Assembly: GCA_002368155.1 (NCBI GenBank)
Contig: AP018180.1
Coordinates: forward strand, 7,992,561 to 8,056,560
Direction: 5' to 3'
From: Nostoc carneum NIES-2107
Lineage (GTDB): Bacteria; Cyanobacteriota; Cyanobacteriia; Cyanobacteriales; Nostocaceae
Length of the DNA: 64,000 nucleotides
This document shows, piece by piece, positions 1 to 8,653 of the stretch; position 1 is the stretch's first letter; every line of letters starts with the position of its first letter. The notes beneath the pieces are model-generated. The model worked only from the letters and a program-made list of their open reading frames with translations. It ran no database searches and had not been told where the DNA came from. A program made the position numbers and the translations under genes.

Positions 1-78
1 AGTACTCAAATAGCTGAACAAATAGGTGATACAAAACAAATTGAAATCAATAATGAAATAATGAATAAAATACGATAA
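1..78 (+). CDS. C-terminal end of an unknown protein entering from the left
   Basis: The plus strand is open from base 1 through 25 sense codons to a TAA at 76-78, giving a polar tail rich in I, E, N and K. It overlaps the last codons of the DnaB gene on the other strand and stops three bases before the point where DnaB homology begins. This fits the 3' end of a gene carried by DNA inserted into dnaB, such as a transposase or recombinase, but 25 residues are too few to identify it. It could also be a chance frame, and only the sequence to the left would decide. Confidence 0.35.
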   Translation, partial: STQIAEQIGDTKQIEINNEIMNKIR

Positions 79-1184
79 ATTTGAGAAAGTGCCAAAACGG
101 GAATATCTAAATCTCCCGCCATTTTGTAAAGTTCCCTCGCCACATCTCCCAGTTCATAGCTACGATTTCCCCCGGAGTCTTCTGCCATCATTTGTAGGTA
201 ATCGATGACTACCAATCCCAACTTTCCTTCTTTTGCCTTCACTTGACGACATTCACAAGCAATTGCAGAAACGCTAATACCTCTTGAATCATTAATGTAC
301 AAAGGTAGTTCGGAGGCAATATCAACAATTTGGGCAATATTTTTCAACTCCCATTCTTCTAGAGGGTTACTACCAGAGCGGTGTCTGCGAATGCGATCGC
401 TTCTCAAAGGAACCAAGTTGTAATCTCCATACTCTTGAGTAACGCTAATTAAACTCCACAACCTGTATTCCAACTGCTTTTTAGTCATCTCCAATGAAAA
501 AATGATGACTGGTAATTGGTAAAGTATGATCATTTGGAGAGTTAAAAACAAGGATATTTGTGACTTTCCAATTGACGGTCGCCCTCCAACAATAGTGAGC
601 GTTCCAGCTTCCAATCCCACTATCAATTGATCGAGTTCAGTCAGTCCTGTAGGGTAAATTGGTTGAGAGGATTTTAATTCCTCATAGGCTGCAATATTAA
701 TCATGCTATTGTGTTCGGTATTTGTGGAAAATGCTTGGTTGGTAACTTGAAAAATTCTTTGCTCTGCAAGGTTGAGGATGATTGGTAGCTCAGTTGCTGT
801 CTCATAACCCAGTTCTACAACCTCGTTACCAGCTTTGATTAACTGCCTTCGTCTATATTTCTCCATCACCAAAGCTGCTAAAGCATCGATATTTACTGCT
901 GATACAGTGCTGTCTACAAGGCTTACCAATTTATTTTTGCCACCAATACGAGCTAGCAAATTTTGGTCAATCAACCAATTTGTGACGGAAAGTAAATCTG
1001 TAGGTTTGCCTGCGAAGTGAAGGCGAAGCGCGCACTGGTAGATATCTTGATGAGCTTTGATATAATACGCTTGTGGAATTAAGAAATCACTTACCCGATT
1101 AATTGCCACTGGATCAAGCATGATTCCGCCAAGAATAGCCTCTTCTGCCTCTATGCTTTGGGGAGGTAGTTTATCAATTGTCAT
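6..1184 (-). CDS. dnaB: DnaB-type replicative helicase, C-terminus lost
   Basis: A hexameric 5'-3' helicase of the DnaB family, probably serving replication of the mobile element. The N-terminal DnaB domain covers about residues 8-105. The RecA-like core has a Walker A (GGRPSIGKS, about residue 200) and a Walker B (LVVIDYLQMM, about 325). Homology runs to the conserved ALSQ and then stops. The remaining 24 residues are hydrophobic and unlike DnaB, and some 70-80 family residues, including the last helicase motif, are missing. The ATG at 1184 has GAGG nine bases upstream; a GTG at 1199 is an alternative, one base after the stop of the winged-helix gene with which it forms an operon. The protein is likely inactive unless the gene is restored by excision of inserted DNA or continues outside the window. 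Confidence 0.75.
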   Translation of the reverse strand: MTIDKLPPQSIEAEEAILGGIMLDPVAINRVSDFLIPQAYYIKAHQDIYQCALRLHFAGKPTDLLSVTNWLIDQNLLARIGGKNKLVSLVDSTVSAVNIDALAALVMEKYRRRQLIKAGNEVVELGYETATELPIILNLAEQRIFQVTNQAFSTNTEHNSMINIAAYEELKSSQPIYPTGLTELDQLIVGLEAGTLTIVGGRPSIGKSQISLFLTLQMIILYQLPVIIFSLEMTKKQLEYRLWSLISVTQEYGDYNLVPLRSDRIRRHRSGSNPLEEWELKNIAQIVDIASELPLYINDSRGISVSAIACECRQVKAKEGKLGLVVIDYLQMMAEDSGGNRSYELGDVARELYKMAGDLDIPVLALSQIYRILFIISLLISICFVSPICSAI

Positions 1185-1200
1185 TTGTGGTTGCCTCACG

Positions 1201-2076
1201 TCAAGTATTTAACACCACTTGAAAATCTTTGGTATGGACTTGTTGAGCCATTTGTTGCTTTAAAATCTCCATACTCCTGCGTTCTTGTTCAGCTAGTTGT
1301 CTGCGAAACTCCTCTAAAGGACTGGCATCATTGCTTAGAGACTGCTTATTTTTTAATCGCCTTTGTTGTTTGAAAGAATGGTAATAAACTTCCCAACGGT
1401 TTCTTCCTGCTTTGTTTTTATTGGCCAGCCAAGCTTCAATGTCATTGACTTCTTGGGGTAAATTCTTGATTTTGTCTCTACAAAAATTCAAAAAATTCTC
1501 TCGCTCATCTTCTGAGAGAGTGTGAATAAAGTCTGAGTAAGTCTGAATAGTCTGAGGGATGTTGTAATCCTTGCCAGACAAGGCTTCTGACTCTTGATTT
1601 GGACAATTTTGTCTTGGCTTTGACAGATTCATCTCTTTTTGGACGATTTCGTCACCATCTGAACAAGGCTGTCTGAAGTCAGACTGATTTGTCATTTTTC
1701 TACCACCAGAAGATTTATCTCCTCTTTTCTTTTGGCAAAGCTCTTTAGCTTGTTTACCCGCTAAATTTTGTCCCCGAATTACTACGGGTTCCCACCGATA
1801 AAGCTCTAAATCTTCTAATTTTTTGAGAGAACGTTTAACTTGTCTCTCACTAATTTCAATTGCTGCGGCAATTTCTGAGACTTTAGGTAGCTCAATCATG
1901 CGATCGCCAAAAGGGTCAATCATTTGCAAATAAGACCACAGTGCCCAATCAGCAGCAGTCAGCTTGGCATGGATAGCTTTAATTGTCATGGAGTTAGGAG
2001 TTTGGTAAAAACCATCTGGCTCTATATTCCTCATAGATGAATCTGGAAATGCTTTGTATTGTGTCTGAATTGACAT
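1201..2076 (-). CDS. Winged-helix replication-module protein
   Basis: A 291-residue protein whose residues about 35-115 form a winged helix of the kind found in plasmid and phage replication initiators; the segment EIAAAIEISERQVKRSLKKL reads as a helix-turn-helix. The middle is low in complexity and polar (SSGGRKMTNQSDF and on), and residues about 195-225 form a second conserved block (NFCRDKIKNLPQEV). It lies immediately upstream of the DnaB-type helicase and was presumably transcribed with it, so a role in loading the helicase or starting replication of the element is inferred, not shown. There is no enzymatic motif. It could instead be a transcriptional regulator. Confidence 0.6.
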   Translation of the reverse strand: MSIQTQYKAFPDSSMRNIEPDGFYQTPNSMTIKAIHAKLTAADWALWSYLQMIDPFGDRMIELPKVSEIAAAIEISERQVKRSLKKLEDLELYRWEPVVIRGQNLAGKQAKELCQKKRGDKSSGGRKMTNQSDFRQPCSDGDEIVQKEMNLSKPRQNCPNQESEALSGKDYNIPQTIQTYSDFIHTLSEDERENFLNFCRDKIKNLPQEVNDIEAWLANKNKAGRNRWEVYYHSFKQQRRLKNKQSLSNDASPLEEFRRQLAEQERRSMEILKQQMAQQVHTKDFQVVLNT

Positions 2077-2394
2077 AGAAAAAATTGTTAGTAGCAGGAA
2101 TGTTCAGTGCTGAGTACTGTGTTACTAACCACAGGACATTGATTACTCGTAAAGCTAATGTTGTCTAAAAAACAACATTTACTAGTATTAATTTTCAGGT
2201 GAAAGTTTAAGCTATCAAGAGTTTGATGCTTGCATAGAGAATTATTTAGCTCATGAACAAACATATTAGACTCAGTAATATGTGTAGTCTTTGATAACGC
2301 CTATATACTGTCTACCAGTAAGGCGTAAAATCTGAAAAATGCTATGATGTGAATGCTCATCACGTTTATGAGTGAATTCTGTCATCTCATTAAA
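2077..2394. other. Divergent intergenic region, AT-rich
   Basis: Spacer between the leftward replication genes and the rightward small regulator. It contains short dyads, for example CTCAT and ATGAG around a 7-base centre at 2356-2372, but no coding frame or recognisable RNA. It presumably holds the promoter of the leftward operon. Confidence 0.4.
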
Positions 2395-2440
2395 TTGCCA
2401 ACATAGCAATTATATATATAGTAAGTTGCTAAATTGGCAA
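2395..2440. promoter_or_regulatory. Paired palindromic operator around a TA-rich promoter
   Basis: Two 15-base boxes, TTGCCAACATAGCAA (2395-2409) and TTGCTAAATTGGCAA (2426-2440), flank a TATATATATA tract. Each box is itself close to a palindrome, and one is the near inverse complement of the other (12 of 15 bases). They start 31 bases apart, about three helical turns. They end 24 bases before the start of the small HTH gene, as expected of an autoregulated operator. The protein that binds is inferred. Confidence 0.5.
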
Positions 2441-2464
2441 GATAAAAGGTAAAGATATATTGCT

Positions 2465-2791
2465 ATGAGCCAGCATCGAGAAATTTTCAATCAGCTATTG
2501 TTGGCTTTTGACTATTCGGCCAAGCAAGTAAGCGCCTGGACTGGAATTCACGAAAGTCGTCTTAGTCGCTTTCGCACAAATAAATTAGACTTAGAAGCTG
2601 GAGAGTTCTTTGACTTGCTGGCTCAGATGCCCAAAGAGTTTCAAGATAGTTTCTGGTTGAAAATTCGTGAAGGCGAAACTTCATGGCGAATGCGAGTGTT
2701 GTTTGCCAGCCATAGCGAAGTTGAGGAAATTCTTAAAGGGTTGACAGAACGCTGGGCAAGTAGCGTGGATCAATCAAAGATGGCTTCGTGA
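2465..2791 (+). CDS. Small XRE-like HTH regulator
   Basis: A 108-residue protein with a helix-turn-helix near residues 15-45 (SAKQVSAWTGIHESRLSRFR), resembling XRE/Cro-type DNA-binding domains, followed by a helical C-terminal half. It is divergent from the winged-helix and DnaB genes and sits behind a pair of palindromic boxes, so it probably represses itself and the replication module, as phage and plasmid repressors do. There is no clear Shine-Dalgarno sequence next to the ATG. Confidence 0.6.
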   Translation: MSQHREIFNQLLLAFDYSAKQVSAWTGIHESRLSRFRTNKLDLEAGEFFDLLAQMPKEFQDSFWLKIREGETSWRMRVLFASHSEVEEILKGLTERWASSVDQSKMAS

Positions 2792-2808
2792 TTTTGGCTA
2801 CAACAGAA

Positions 2809-3186
2809 CTACATAAGAGAATCTGATATGTAGCCATCTAGATATTTTTGACCAACCCTTGTTAATGTATTGCCCTTGCCTGATTCATTTAGGTATTTCC
2901 AAAAAGCTGCTACGGTTGATATAGGAATCATATCCGTCACCACACGATTTGGCATTTGAACTTTAACTGAGCGTATCCCTGTTTTTTTAAGAAATTCTTT
3001 GGCAGTTTTTGGTGGTTTACGGACTGCTACAGCCATTTGACGAGTTGTAATAGCCGTTTGTCCATTTACCAATTTGTAAGCAATGACTCGAAATAATTGG
3101 TGCTTCAATCTAATTCGCTCTAGAGTATATAGCAGAATAGAATCAGAAGTGCAATTTTTTGAAAATTGTGGTTGATTTTTTGCCAT
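2809..3186 (-). CDS. Conserved-looking protein of unknown function
   Basis: A basic protein of 125 residues, without signal peptide or membrane segment. Residues about 45-75 (TTRQMAVAVRKPPKTAKEFL) could form a helix-turn-helix, and the block around MIPISTVAAFWKYL looks structured, so a DNA-binding role is possible. It converges on the small HTH regulator with a gap of 17 bases. I do not recognise its family. Confidence 0.5.
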   Translation of the reverse strand: MAKNQPQFSKNCTSDSILLYTLERIRLKHQLFRVIAYKLVNGQTAITTRQMAVAVRKPPKTAKEFLKKTGIRSVKVQMPNRVVTDMIPISTVAAFWKYLNESGKGNTLTRVGQKYLDGYISDSLM

Positions 3187-3929
3187 CTTTCAAATGTGCG
3201 TGAACAATCCACCATGTTCTTGATGGATGCAAAAGCACGCCCTCCATGTGTAAAGGACAAAAGTTGAAAATTATTGTGCTCTATGCATGTTATTGAGCAT
3301 CTGCTTGTACATATTTACTGTCCGCAGATGCCTATTTATTGGAGTTTAAATTTTAGCCCCTGCATTAACGCATACAGAGAATCTAAAATCCCAAATTGAG
3401 TGGCTAATATCTATCCCCTGGTATAGGTTTTTTAGCAGAATAAATGTTGTGCGATCCAATTAACTGCACGTAACTTTATTTGTCTTGTTTACTTTCCTTT
3501 AGATATATACCCTGATGAGATACACCACAAATAACTCAAACTTTCGTGACTCTGGCGTTAATTAGATACTTCTATGACAGTGTGCCAAGACTAGTTACGT
3601 AATGTTATCTATCAAAAGTCGTAAAAAATCTATCCTTAGATAGTTTTAATAGCTTAATTAGATAAATTGATAATAAGTTTTTAAGTTGTTATTTATACAA
3701 AATAAAATATTGATTATAGCTTGTACAGATGAATAAATTTAAAAAATTTATACAGATAAAAATATATTAGTCTGTAAATAAAGTGATGAAAAAAATATGA
3801 CTATCTAAGTCATATCAGGTAATAGCGAAATCTTAAAAAATCTCTCTACAAAAAAATAGTTTCGACAAACTGAAGCAGAATGATAAATTATTGATTCACT
3901 AAAATTGATATTTACTGTTACTAATAATA
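3187..3929. other. Long AT-rich spacer without genes
   Basis: About 740 bases with stops in all frames. The only structure I see is a perfect 8-base inverted repeat, GCATCTGC (3297-3304) with GCAGATGC (3324-3331). The left end of the IS630 element begins just after it. An oriT or other cis site of the mobile element could be here, but I cannot point to one. Confidence 0.35.
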
Positions 3930-3958
3930 TATAGGACTCCTATTTGATTTTTGAAAAA
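3930..3958 (+). repeat. IS630 left terminal inverted repeat
   Basis: Begins TATAGGACTCC and matches the right end with one mismatch in 29 bases (C here, A there). It includes the transposase stop codon. Confidence 0.85.
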
Positions 3959-5093
3959 ACTCCGTACATCTGAAGAGTTGTGAAATCAAAGGTAGTGTGT
4001 CGAATAAACCACTCAAACATCCACTTTAAATGAGAGAATGTTGGAATCAAAGCACAAAAACGTCGAACCCATGTTTTAGCCTGCAACCAGATATCTTCAA
4101 TAGGATTTTGCTCTGGACAATTAGGAGCAAAACGAACGCAGTGAATTTTCCATTTTTCTGGTGGTAAACCTTGGTTAAGTTCGTCTAAAAAGCTTTGGAT
4201 TTCTTTGGAACGGTGGTAAGTAGCACCATCCCAAAAAATCAGCAATCGCTGGTCGCCTGACTCAGTTAGCAGATATTGCAGGTAATCGATAGTATTTTTT
4301 GAATTTCCCCTGTCGTAAGCTTTCAGCAGTAATTTTCGTTCAAGATAGTCAACTGCTCCGTAATATGTTTGCTTCTCTCGCTCATTTACGACTGGAACCG
4401 TGATTTCCTGGTCAGTTCTCCCCCACACATAACCGCTTAAGTCTCCCCACATTAAATGACACTCATCAATTAACAATACTCTCAATTTTCCGGCTTCGAT
4501 TTCGGAGCGGTTGCTTGCCAACAATGTTTCAATCTCTTTTTTTTTTCTGCAACAGCATCTGGATTGGCTTTGGGGTTTAGCTTTGTGGTTTTCTTCCAAC
4601 TGATGGCAGCTGCATCAAATAAGTCGTAGTAACTTTGTTTTGACTCATAAACGATGTCGTACTCAAAGGCTAGTTTATACTCCAGTTCGCCCAGTTCCCA
4701 ATAGTCCTTCGTTTGTAACCAACTCAACACTTCTTCTCGCTGTTCGTGACTCAGGTGGCTTTTTCGTCCTTTGTAGTTCAGCCTGAGTCCATTGATTCCT
4801 TCCTGCTCGTAAGCTTGCTTCCAACCTGTTATCGACCCTAAAGAGACATCTAAAATTGCTTGAATCTCTTCGTATAAGTAATCTTGGTAAACCAACTTGA
4901 CTGCCAAGGCTTTTCTTGCCTCACGGGCATCGCGACAAACTGCGATAAAGTCTTGTAGTTCTGCGATCGCAGTTGCCACTCCCAGTGGCAGTGATGCAGT
5001 TTGTAGATGCTGATTTCTCATTGTCTACTCTTACACTTGTATACTTAACCGTATTTTCTCGTAATCTTTTTCAAAAATCAAATAGGATTCCTA
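3932..5093 (-). mobile_element. IS630-family insertion sequence, apparently complete
   Basis: An element of about 1.16 kb with 29-base terminal inverted repeats (3930-3958 and 5067-5095) that differ at one position and begin TATAGGA. The TA at each outer end matches the TA target duplication typical of IS630/Tc1-mariner elements. The transposase fills the interior, and its stop codon lies within the left repeat. The tips also contain an internal dyad (TAGGA/TCCTA). The near-identical ends suggest a recent insertion. Confidence 0.85.
3940..5021 (-). CDS. IS630 transposase in two frames joined by an A10 slippage site
   Basis: The first frame (5021 down to about 4537) encodes the helix-turn-helix half, with segments such as EEIQAILDVSLGSITGWKQ. 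The second (ending at 3940) encodes the DDE half, with LIDECH, LIFWDGATYH and NPIEDIW carrying the expected D, D and E. The frames meet at a run of ten A in the mRNA (T at 4537-4546). That run contains A AAA AAG with AAA and AAG as zero-frame codons, the classic -1 frameshift heptamer. A -1 shift joins AVAEKKK to EIETLL and gives one transposase of about 360 residues, the family length. Programmed frameshifting or transcriptional slippage is therefore more likely than a dead gene, though a simple deletion mutation cannot be excluded. Confidence 0.8.
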
Positions 5094-5095
5094 TA
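5067..5095 (-). repeat. IS630 right terminal inverted repeat
   Basis: Reads TATAGGAATCC from the outside on the minus strand and mirrors the left end. It lies 46 bases upstream of the transposase start. Confidence 0.85.
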
Positions 5096-5255
5096 GCCTT
5101 AAAGTGAAGTATTTATGTAATCATACTTAGAGTGTTACAGTTGAAAAAGCTGCACAATGTACCAATTCAGGGCAGTATGCATTAAAATAGCCAAGAAAAA
5201 ATGCCACTATTGTGAATTAGGCTTGCAATTGCAAATTGCCAATTCTTTGGTCAAT

Positions 5256-7076
5256 CTACCAAGGTGAATCAGAACTAGGGCTAACTAATTCTATTTCCTC
5301 TTTTTGTTTTTGAGGATTCGTATACTGTGATTCTCCAGTTGCCAAAAGTTGATCTGCGATTTGCTTTCGCAAGTCTATAACTTCTTCTAAATGATCGATA
5401 TCGACTTGAGGCGATAGCGCTATCAATCGTGGACAAACTTGCTCATCCCATAACTTCTGACTTTTGGAGATTCGATGCATATCTAATTTGGGGATGGAAA
5501 TTGTCAGGGGATAGGGGATTGAACCTTCGCTTCTTGATGTATAACCAGGGTTAGTGATGACGCACTTGCCAATTGGAAAGCGCATAATTTCATCTGCAGT
5601 GAGGATAGGCATTGCTTGGAGATTATCCGTCCAAGTAACGGTTCGTCCTTCCTTAGAATCGCTGATGGATTTATTTTTGATGATGAATTCCTTGTGACCG
5701 TAGGATTGAGAAAACTTTTCTGCTGTTGAGTAATTGGCTGGGTTGTAAAGGATTTTGGTACTACAAGCACTAGCGATCGCAGCTGCTAAATTATCTCCGT
5801 AGGCGTTCGCTAATTGTTCTAAAGACTGAACCCCCAACACAAAACAAGCACCATTGCTTCTATATTCGTTGATCCATTGGGGTAATGCCTTCAGGTACAG
5901 TGAGGGTAACTCGTCGATAAATATTCCCAGCGGGTCTTTTCTTGGAGTACACAAATTACTCACAATCGTCATGTGTAAAGCGGCTGCAAGTAATGGCCCT
6001 ACCACATCCCGTCTGGGGTCATCCAATTTGAAAATCAGAATTTGCTTGCTCTTTAGTTTGGTGGGAATAGTGCTTTTCCCGATAAAAGATGGCAAAAGCG
6101 ATCGCTGCATAAAACCAGAAAATATTCCGGCTGTGGTTGTGTCAATACTTGCTATCGTCTTCTCACTGTCTTTGGCTTTGAGATACTGCATAAAGGAAGC
6201 TGCAACCCAACGAGAAACTCTACCTGCTTGCACTGCTGCATGTAGCTTATCGATCAAGTTATCGATTGATTGAATGCAGTAAACAGTCGCTAAATCTGGA
6301 CAATCGCTACCCTTTGCCAGTTGGATTAATGCTTTTGCTAGTAAATCTGCTGCTTTTGAGAAAAATTCATCACCTTTACCACTTCCACCAGCATTGGCAT
6401 TAATTACCTGGGCGATTTGTGCTGCTGTCACCGCATCTTCTTGGTTCTCCATGAAATCGAGCGGGTTGATTACTTCGCTGTATGGTTCGCCAGGTGCAAA
6501 TATTCGCACGTCATAACCATAACGTGCAGCCAAGGGTGCAAGTAATTTCATCTGATCGCCCTTTTTGTCATAGACAATTAGCGGAAAACCTTGCACCATA
6601 CAACTTTCGGCCATACGATCAATTGTCCCAAAAGTCTTACCAGCACCAGGAGCGCCTAAAACCAAAGTAGAGCGTTCGGCATGGGGTATCCAAATTGTGG
6701 GGGATGCACCAAGAATAGTTTGAAGGGCTGCGCCAAATCTTCTGAGTTTTCCACCGAACCAATAGCGGGGTGAACCACACCAAAAAGTGACTTTGTTGTG
6801 TTTGCGCTCATGAATCTGTTTGAGAGCCAGGTTTGTTGCTGCTAGTTTCTCTACTATCCCTACTACTCGTCCTGTGGAAATCTTACCCTTTTTACCACCA
6901 GAAAATTGACTCAATAAAATTAGGAATACTAGAATCCCAATCATTGTCAGTCCTTCGGGATTAGCAAAGGTTTTAAACAATCCATTGATGTCAATACTTG
7001 ATTTGATTTCGTGGGATTTCTGTGCTGTTAGAGCGGGATTTTTAATATTTGATATCAATATAGATTGCTGTTCCAT
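5256..7076 (-). CDS. virD4: Type IV coupling protein (VirD4/TraG-like ATPase)
   Basis: The inner-membrane ATPase that delivers the relaxase-DNA complex to the type IV secretion channel. It has one transmembrane helix at about residues 43-57, a Walker A GAPGAGKT at 141-148, and a Walker B around FIDELPSLY (about 385), followed by the TraG/VirD4 blocks including FVLGVQSLEQL. Its 606 residues are normal for the family, although only one N-terminal membrane helix is obvious where classical VirD4 has two. It is the last gene of the transfer region, separated from the VirB-like genes by accessory genes. The last ~50 residues are polar and not obviously conserved. Confidence 0.88.
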   Translation of the reverse strand: MEQQSILISNIKNPALTAQKSHEIKSSIDINGLFKTFANPEGLTMIGILVFLILLSQFSGGKKGKISTGRVVGIVEKLAATNLALKQIHERKHNKVTFWCGSPRYWFGGKLRRFGAALQTILGASPTIWIPHAERSTLVLGAPGAGKTFGTIDRMAESCMVQGFPLIVYDKKGDQMKLLAPLAARYGYDVRIFAPGEPYSEVINPLDFMENQEDAVTAAQIAQVINANAGGSGKGDEFFSKAADLLAKALIQLAKGSDCPDLATVYCIQSIDNLIDKLHAAVQAGRVSRWVAASFMQYLKAKDSEKTIASIDTTTAGIFSGFMQRSLLPSFIGKSTIPTKLKSKQILIFKLDDPRRDVVGPLLAAALHMTIVSNLCTPRKDPLGIFIDELPSLYLKALPQWINEYRSNGACFVLGVQSLEQLANAYGDNLAAAIASACSTKILYNPANYSTAEKFSQSYGHKEFIIKNKSISDSKEGRTVTWTDNLQAMPILTADEIMRFPIGKCVITNPGYTSRSEGSIPYPLTISIPKLDMHRISKSQKLWDEQVCPRLIALSPQVDIDHLEEVIDLRKQIADQLLATGESQYTNPQKQKEEIELVSPSSDSPW

Positions 7077-7114
7077 TTTACAAGTATTGTTACCATATTA
7101 ATAATTAAATAGTT

Positions 7115-7228
7115 TTAACTATAACCTTTAAGTAATAAATTTGTAACAAGGATAAAGCCTCCTAATCCTAAATAAAAGTAAACCAATAAGCGAACAATTT
7201 TTATTGATATTATTTTATCTGTTTTCAT
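7115..7228 (-). CDS. Possible 37-residue membrane peptide
   Basis: An ATG-initiated frame between the secreted-protein gene and virD4, same strand, 29 bases after one and 38 before the other. It encodes a basic start (MKTDKIISIKIVR) followed by one hydrophobic helix (about residues 13-33). Small single-helix proteins occur in secretion operons, but no good ribosome binding site is visible and the region is AT-rich, so it may be chance. Confidence 0.35.
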   Translation of the reverse strand: MKTDKIISIKIVRLLVYFYLGLGGFILVTNLLLKGYS

Positions 7229-7257
7229 ACCTGATAAAGGCTTATCTTTATTGTTGA

Positions 7258-8415
7258 TTATTGGGTATTACCAAGAAAAATATGAGAATTGACCTTATAA
7301 GTTATAAATGGAACTGGCCCAATAAAATATGGCGTTGCACCACAAGTATTTTTGAAGCGGAAGAATATAGCAGTGTCAAAGGTATCAGTTTGCTCGTTCG
7401 GTTCCATCACTACTACTTTAAAAACGCTGCCGTAGGGTAATCTTCCAGTCGGTTCTTTGCCTGCATTTACCGATTTTAAGCAACCCCAACCACCTGCTAC
7501 TTGCTGATATTTACCGCTAATCCAAGAGCGTCCTTCAAATTCTCCCCTAATAGTCCGTCCTGAATCTTCCAAGTCGTCTAGTTCAATATAAGGGCATTTT
7601 TGCCCAGAACAAGGGACAGAAAAACCAGCTACATCCGAACCTGACACCGTTCGCTGACGGCGTTTTTCATCTGTACCCCAAATAAAATCAATTCGAGCGA
7701 TCGCATTACCAACTTCTGCTATCGGCACAGGAAAGTAAGCTAAAGGTACAGCATTTAATCTCGGGATATCTTTTATTAAGGCATTTTGCCAAAGACTGAA
7801 ATTTGATAGCTGTACTGTATCGAGATAAGGAATATCAGAAATTTTGTAGGACGATAAGTCAATTTTGTTGAGTTTGAGACTTCCTAATGTTGGGTTTTGG
7901 GATAAAAATGTAGCAAGTGAGGTGTTGATGTTGATTTGAGGATATGTTGCTTTTAATAGTGCTGCGACGGGTTTGATTGTTGCTGTATTAGTGGCTGATA
8001 GATTAGGTACAATTTGTGCTAAATGCTGGAGAGTCTGCTGTCCTACTAATGGAAAGCTATCAAAGGTAACGGTATTGTAATCTGGATAATTAATGATATT
8101 AGTGATGTTACTCAGGCTGAATAATTGAGGTTTTAGAACTGTCTCAATATCGCCTAATGTTAAATATTTATCTGGTGTATCTCCAGCATTCCATTTGCGA
8201 TAAAATCCGTCAATTTTAATTAAACCACTTTCTTGTATTGGTGGCATTTTACTAAATGAAATTCTCTGCCAGTCAGGTATTAATATTTTCTTATCCGTGG
8301 AAATTGGTATTACGCGAGCAGGTAGATTTGGTTGATGTTGTGCAGAAGTTAGGGTGGGAAAGAGGCTAGTCAAAATCGTCAACAATAACAAACTTAGAAA
8401 TCGAAAAATTTTCAT
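7258..8415 (-). CDS. Secreted protein of unknown function in the transfer region
   Basis: A 385-residue protein with a clear Sec signal peptide (FLSLLLLTILTSLFPTLTSA, cleavage after about residue 25). The middle (about 75-230) has leucine/isoleucine-rich, loosely repeated segments of the form (L)xxIPxLxxVxLxxF. The C-terminal 140 residues have four spaced cysteines (CSGQKC, GWGCL, NTCG) and many glycines and aromatics, as in a disulfide-bonded extracellular beta domain. It lies upstream of virD4 on the same strand, which suggests a periplasmic or surface part of the conjugation apparatus, for example in adhesion or exclusion. I do not recognise a family. Confidence 0.6.
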   Translation of the reverse strand: MKIFRFLSLLLLTILTSLFPTLTSAQHQPNLPARVIPISTDKKILIPDWQRISFSKMPPIQESGLIKIDGFYRKWNAGDTPDKYLTLGDIETVLKPQLFSLSNITNIINYPDYNTVTFDSFPLVGQQTLQHLAQIVPNLSATNTATIKPVAALLKATYPQININTSLATFLSQNPTLGSLKLNKIDLSSYKISDIPYLDTVQLSNFSLWQNALIKDIPRLNAVPLAYFPVPIAEVGNAIARIDFIWGTDEKRRQRTVSGSDVAGFSVPCSGQKCPYIELDDLEDSGRTIRGEFEGRSWISGKYQQVAGGWGCLKSVNAGKEPTGRLPYGSVFKVVVMEPNEQTDTFDTAIFFRFKNTCGATPYFIGPVPFITYKVNSHIFLGNTQ

Positions 8416-8446
8416 GCATCTGTTCTGAGATTTATTAAGAAGAATT

Positions 8447-8481
8447 CAGAATTCAGGAGCCAGAATTCATCCTGAATTCTG
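8447..8481. repeat. GAATTC-rich hairpin
   Basis: A perfect 12-base inverted repeat (CAGAATTCAGGA / TCCTGAATTCTG) with an 11-base loop, just upstream of the secreted-protein gene. It resembles the STRR-type array that follows and is probably an intergenic repeat more than a regulator. Confidence 0.6.
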
Positions 8482-8580
8482 TGCGGATGATGAATGAATA
8501 TTGGTTTAAAACCTTGTCCCAGGTGACGAGACAGAGGTGGAAAATTTCGTTAAAACACCATCTCTATATGGGTAGTGTAT

Positions 8581-8653
8581 TCTGACTTCTGTATTCTGAA
8601 TCCTGACTCCTGATTCCTGATTCCTGACTCCTGATTCCTGATTCCTGACTCCT
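8581..8653 (+). repeat. STRR array (CTGAYTC)n
   Basis: About ten degenerate copies of a 7-base unit alternating CTGATTC and CTGACTC. Heptanucleotide STRR sequences are characteristic of heterocystous cyanobacteria. The 315 bases between this array and the Uma2 gene show nothing else that I can support. Confidence 0.85.

Noticed and set aside
76-92. Intein or group II intron boundary in dnaB
   Set aside because: The residue after ALSQ is I, not C or S, and the DNA does not begin GTGYG, so neither fits.
3187-3929. oriT or small RNA in the long AT-rich spacer
   Set aside because: Only one short inverted repeat (3297-3331) is visible, with no nic-like motif or terminator to support either.
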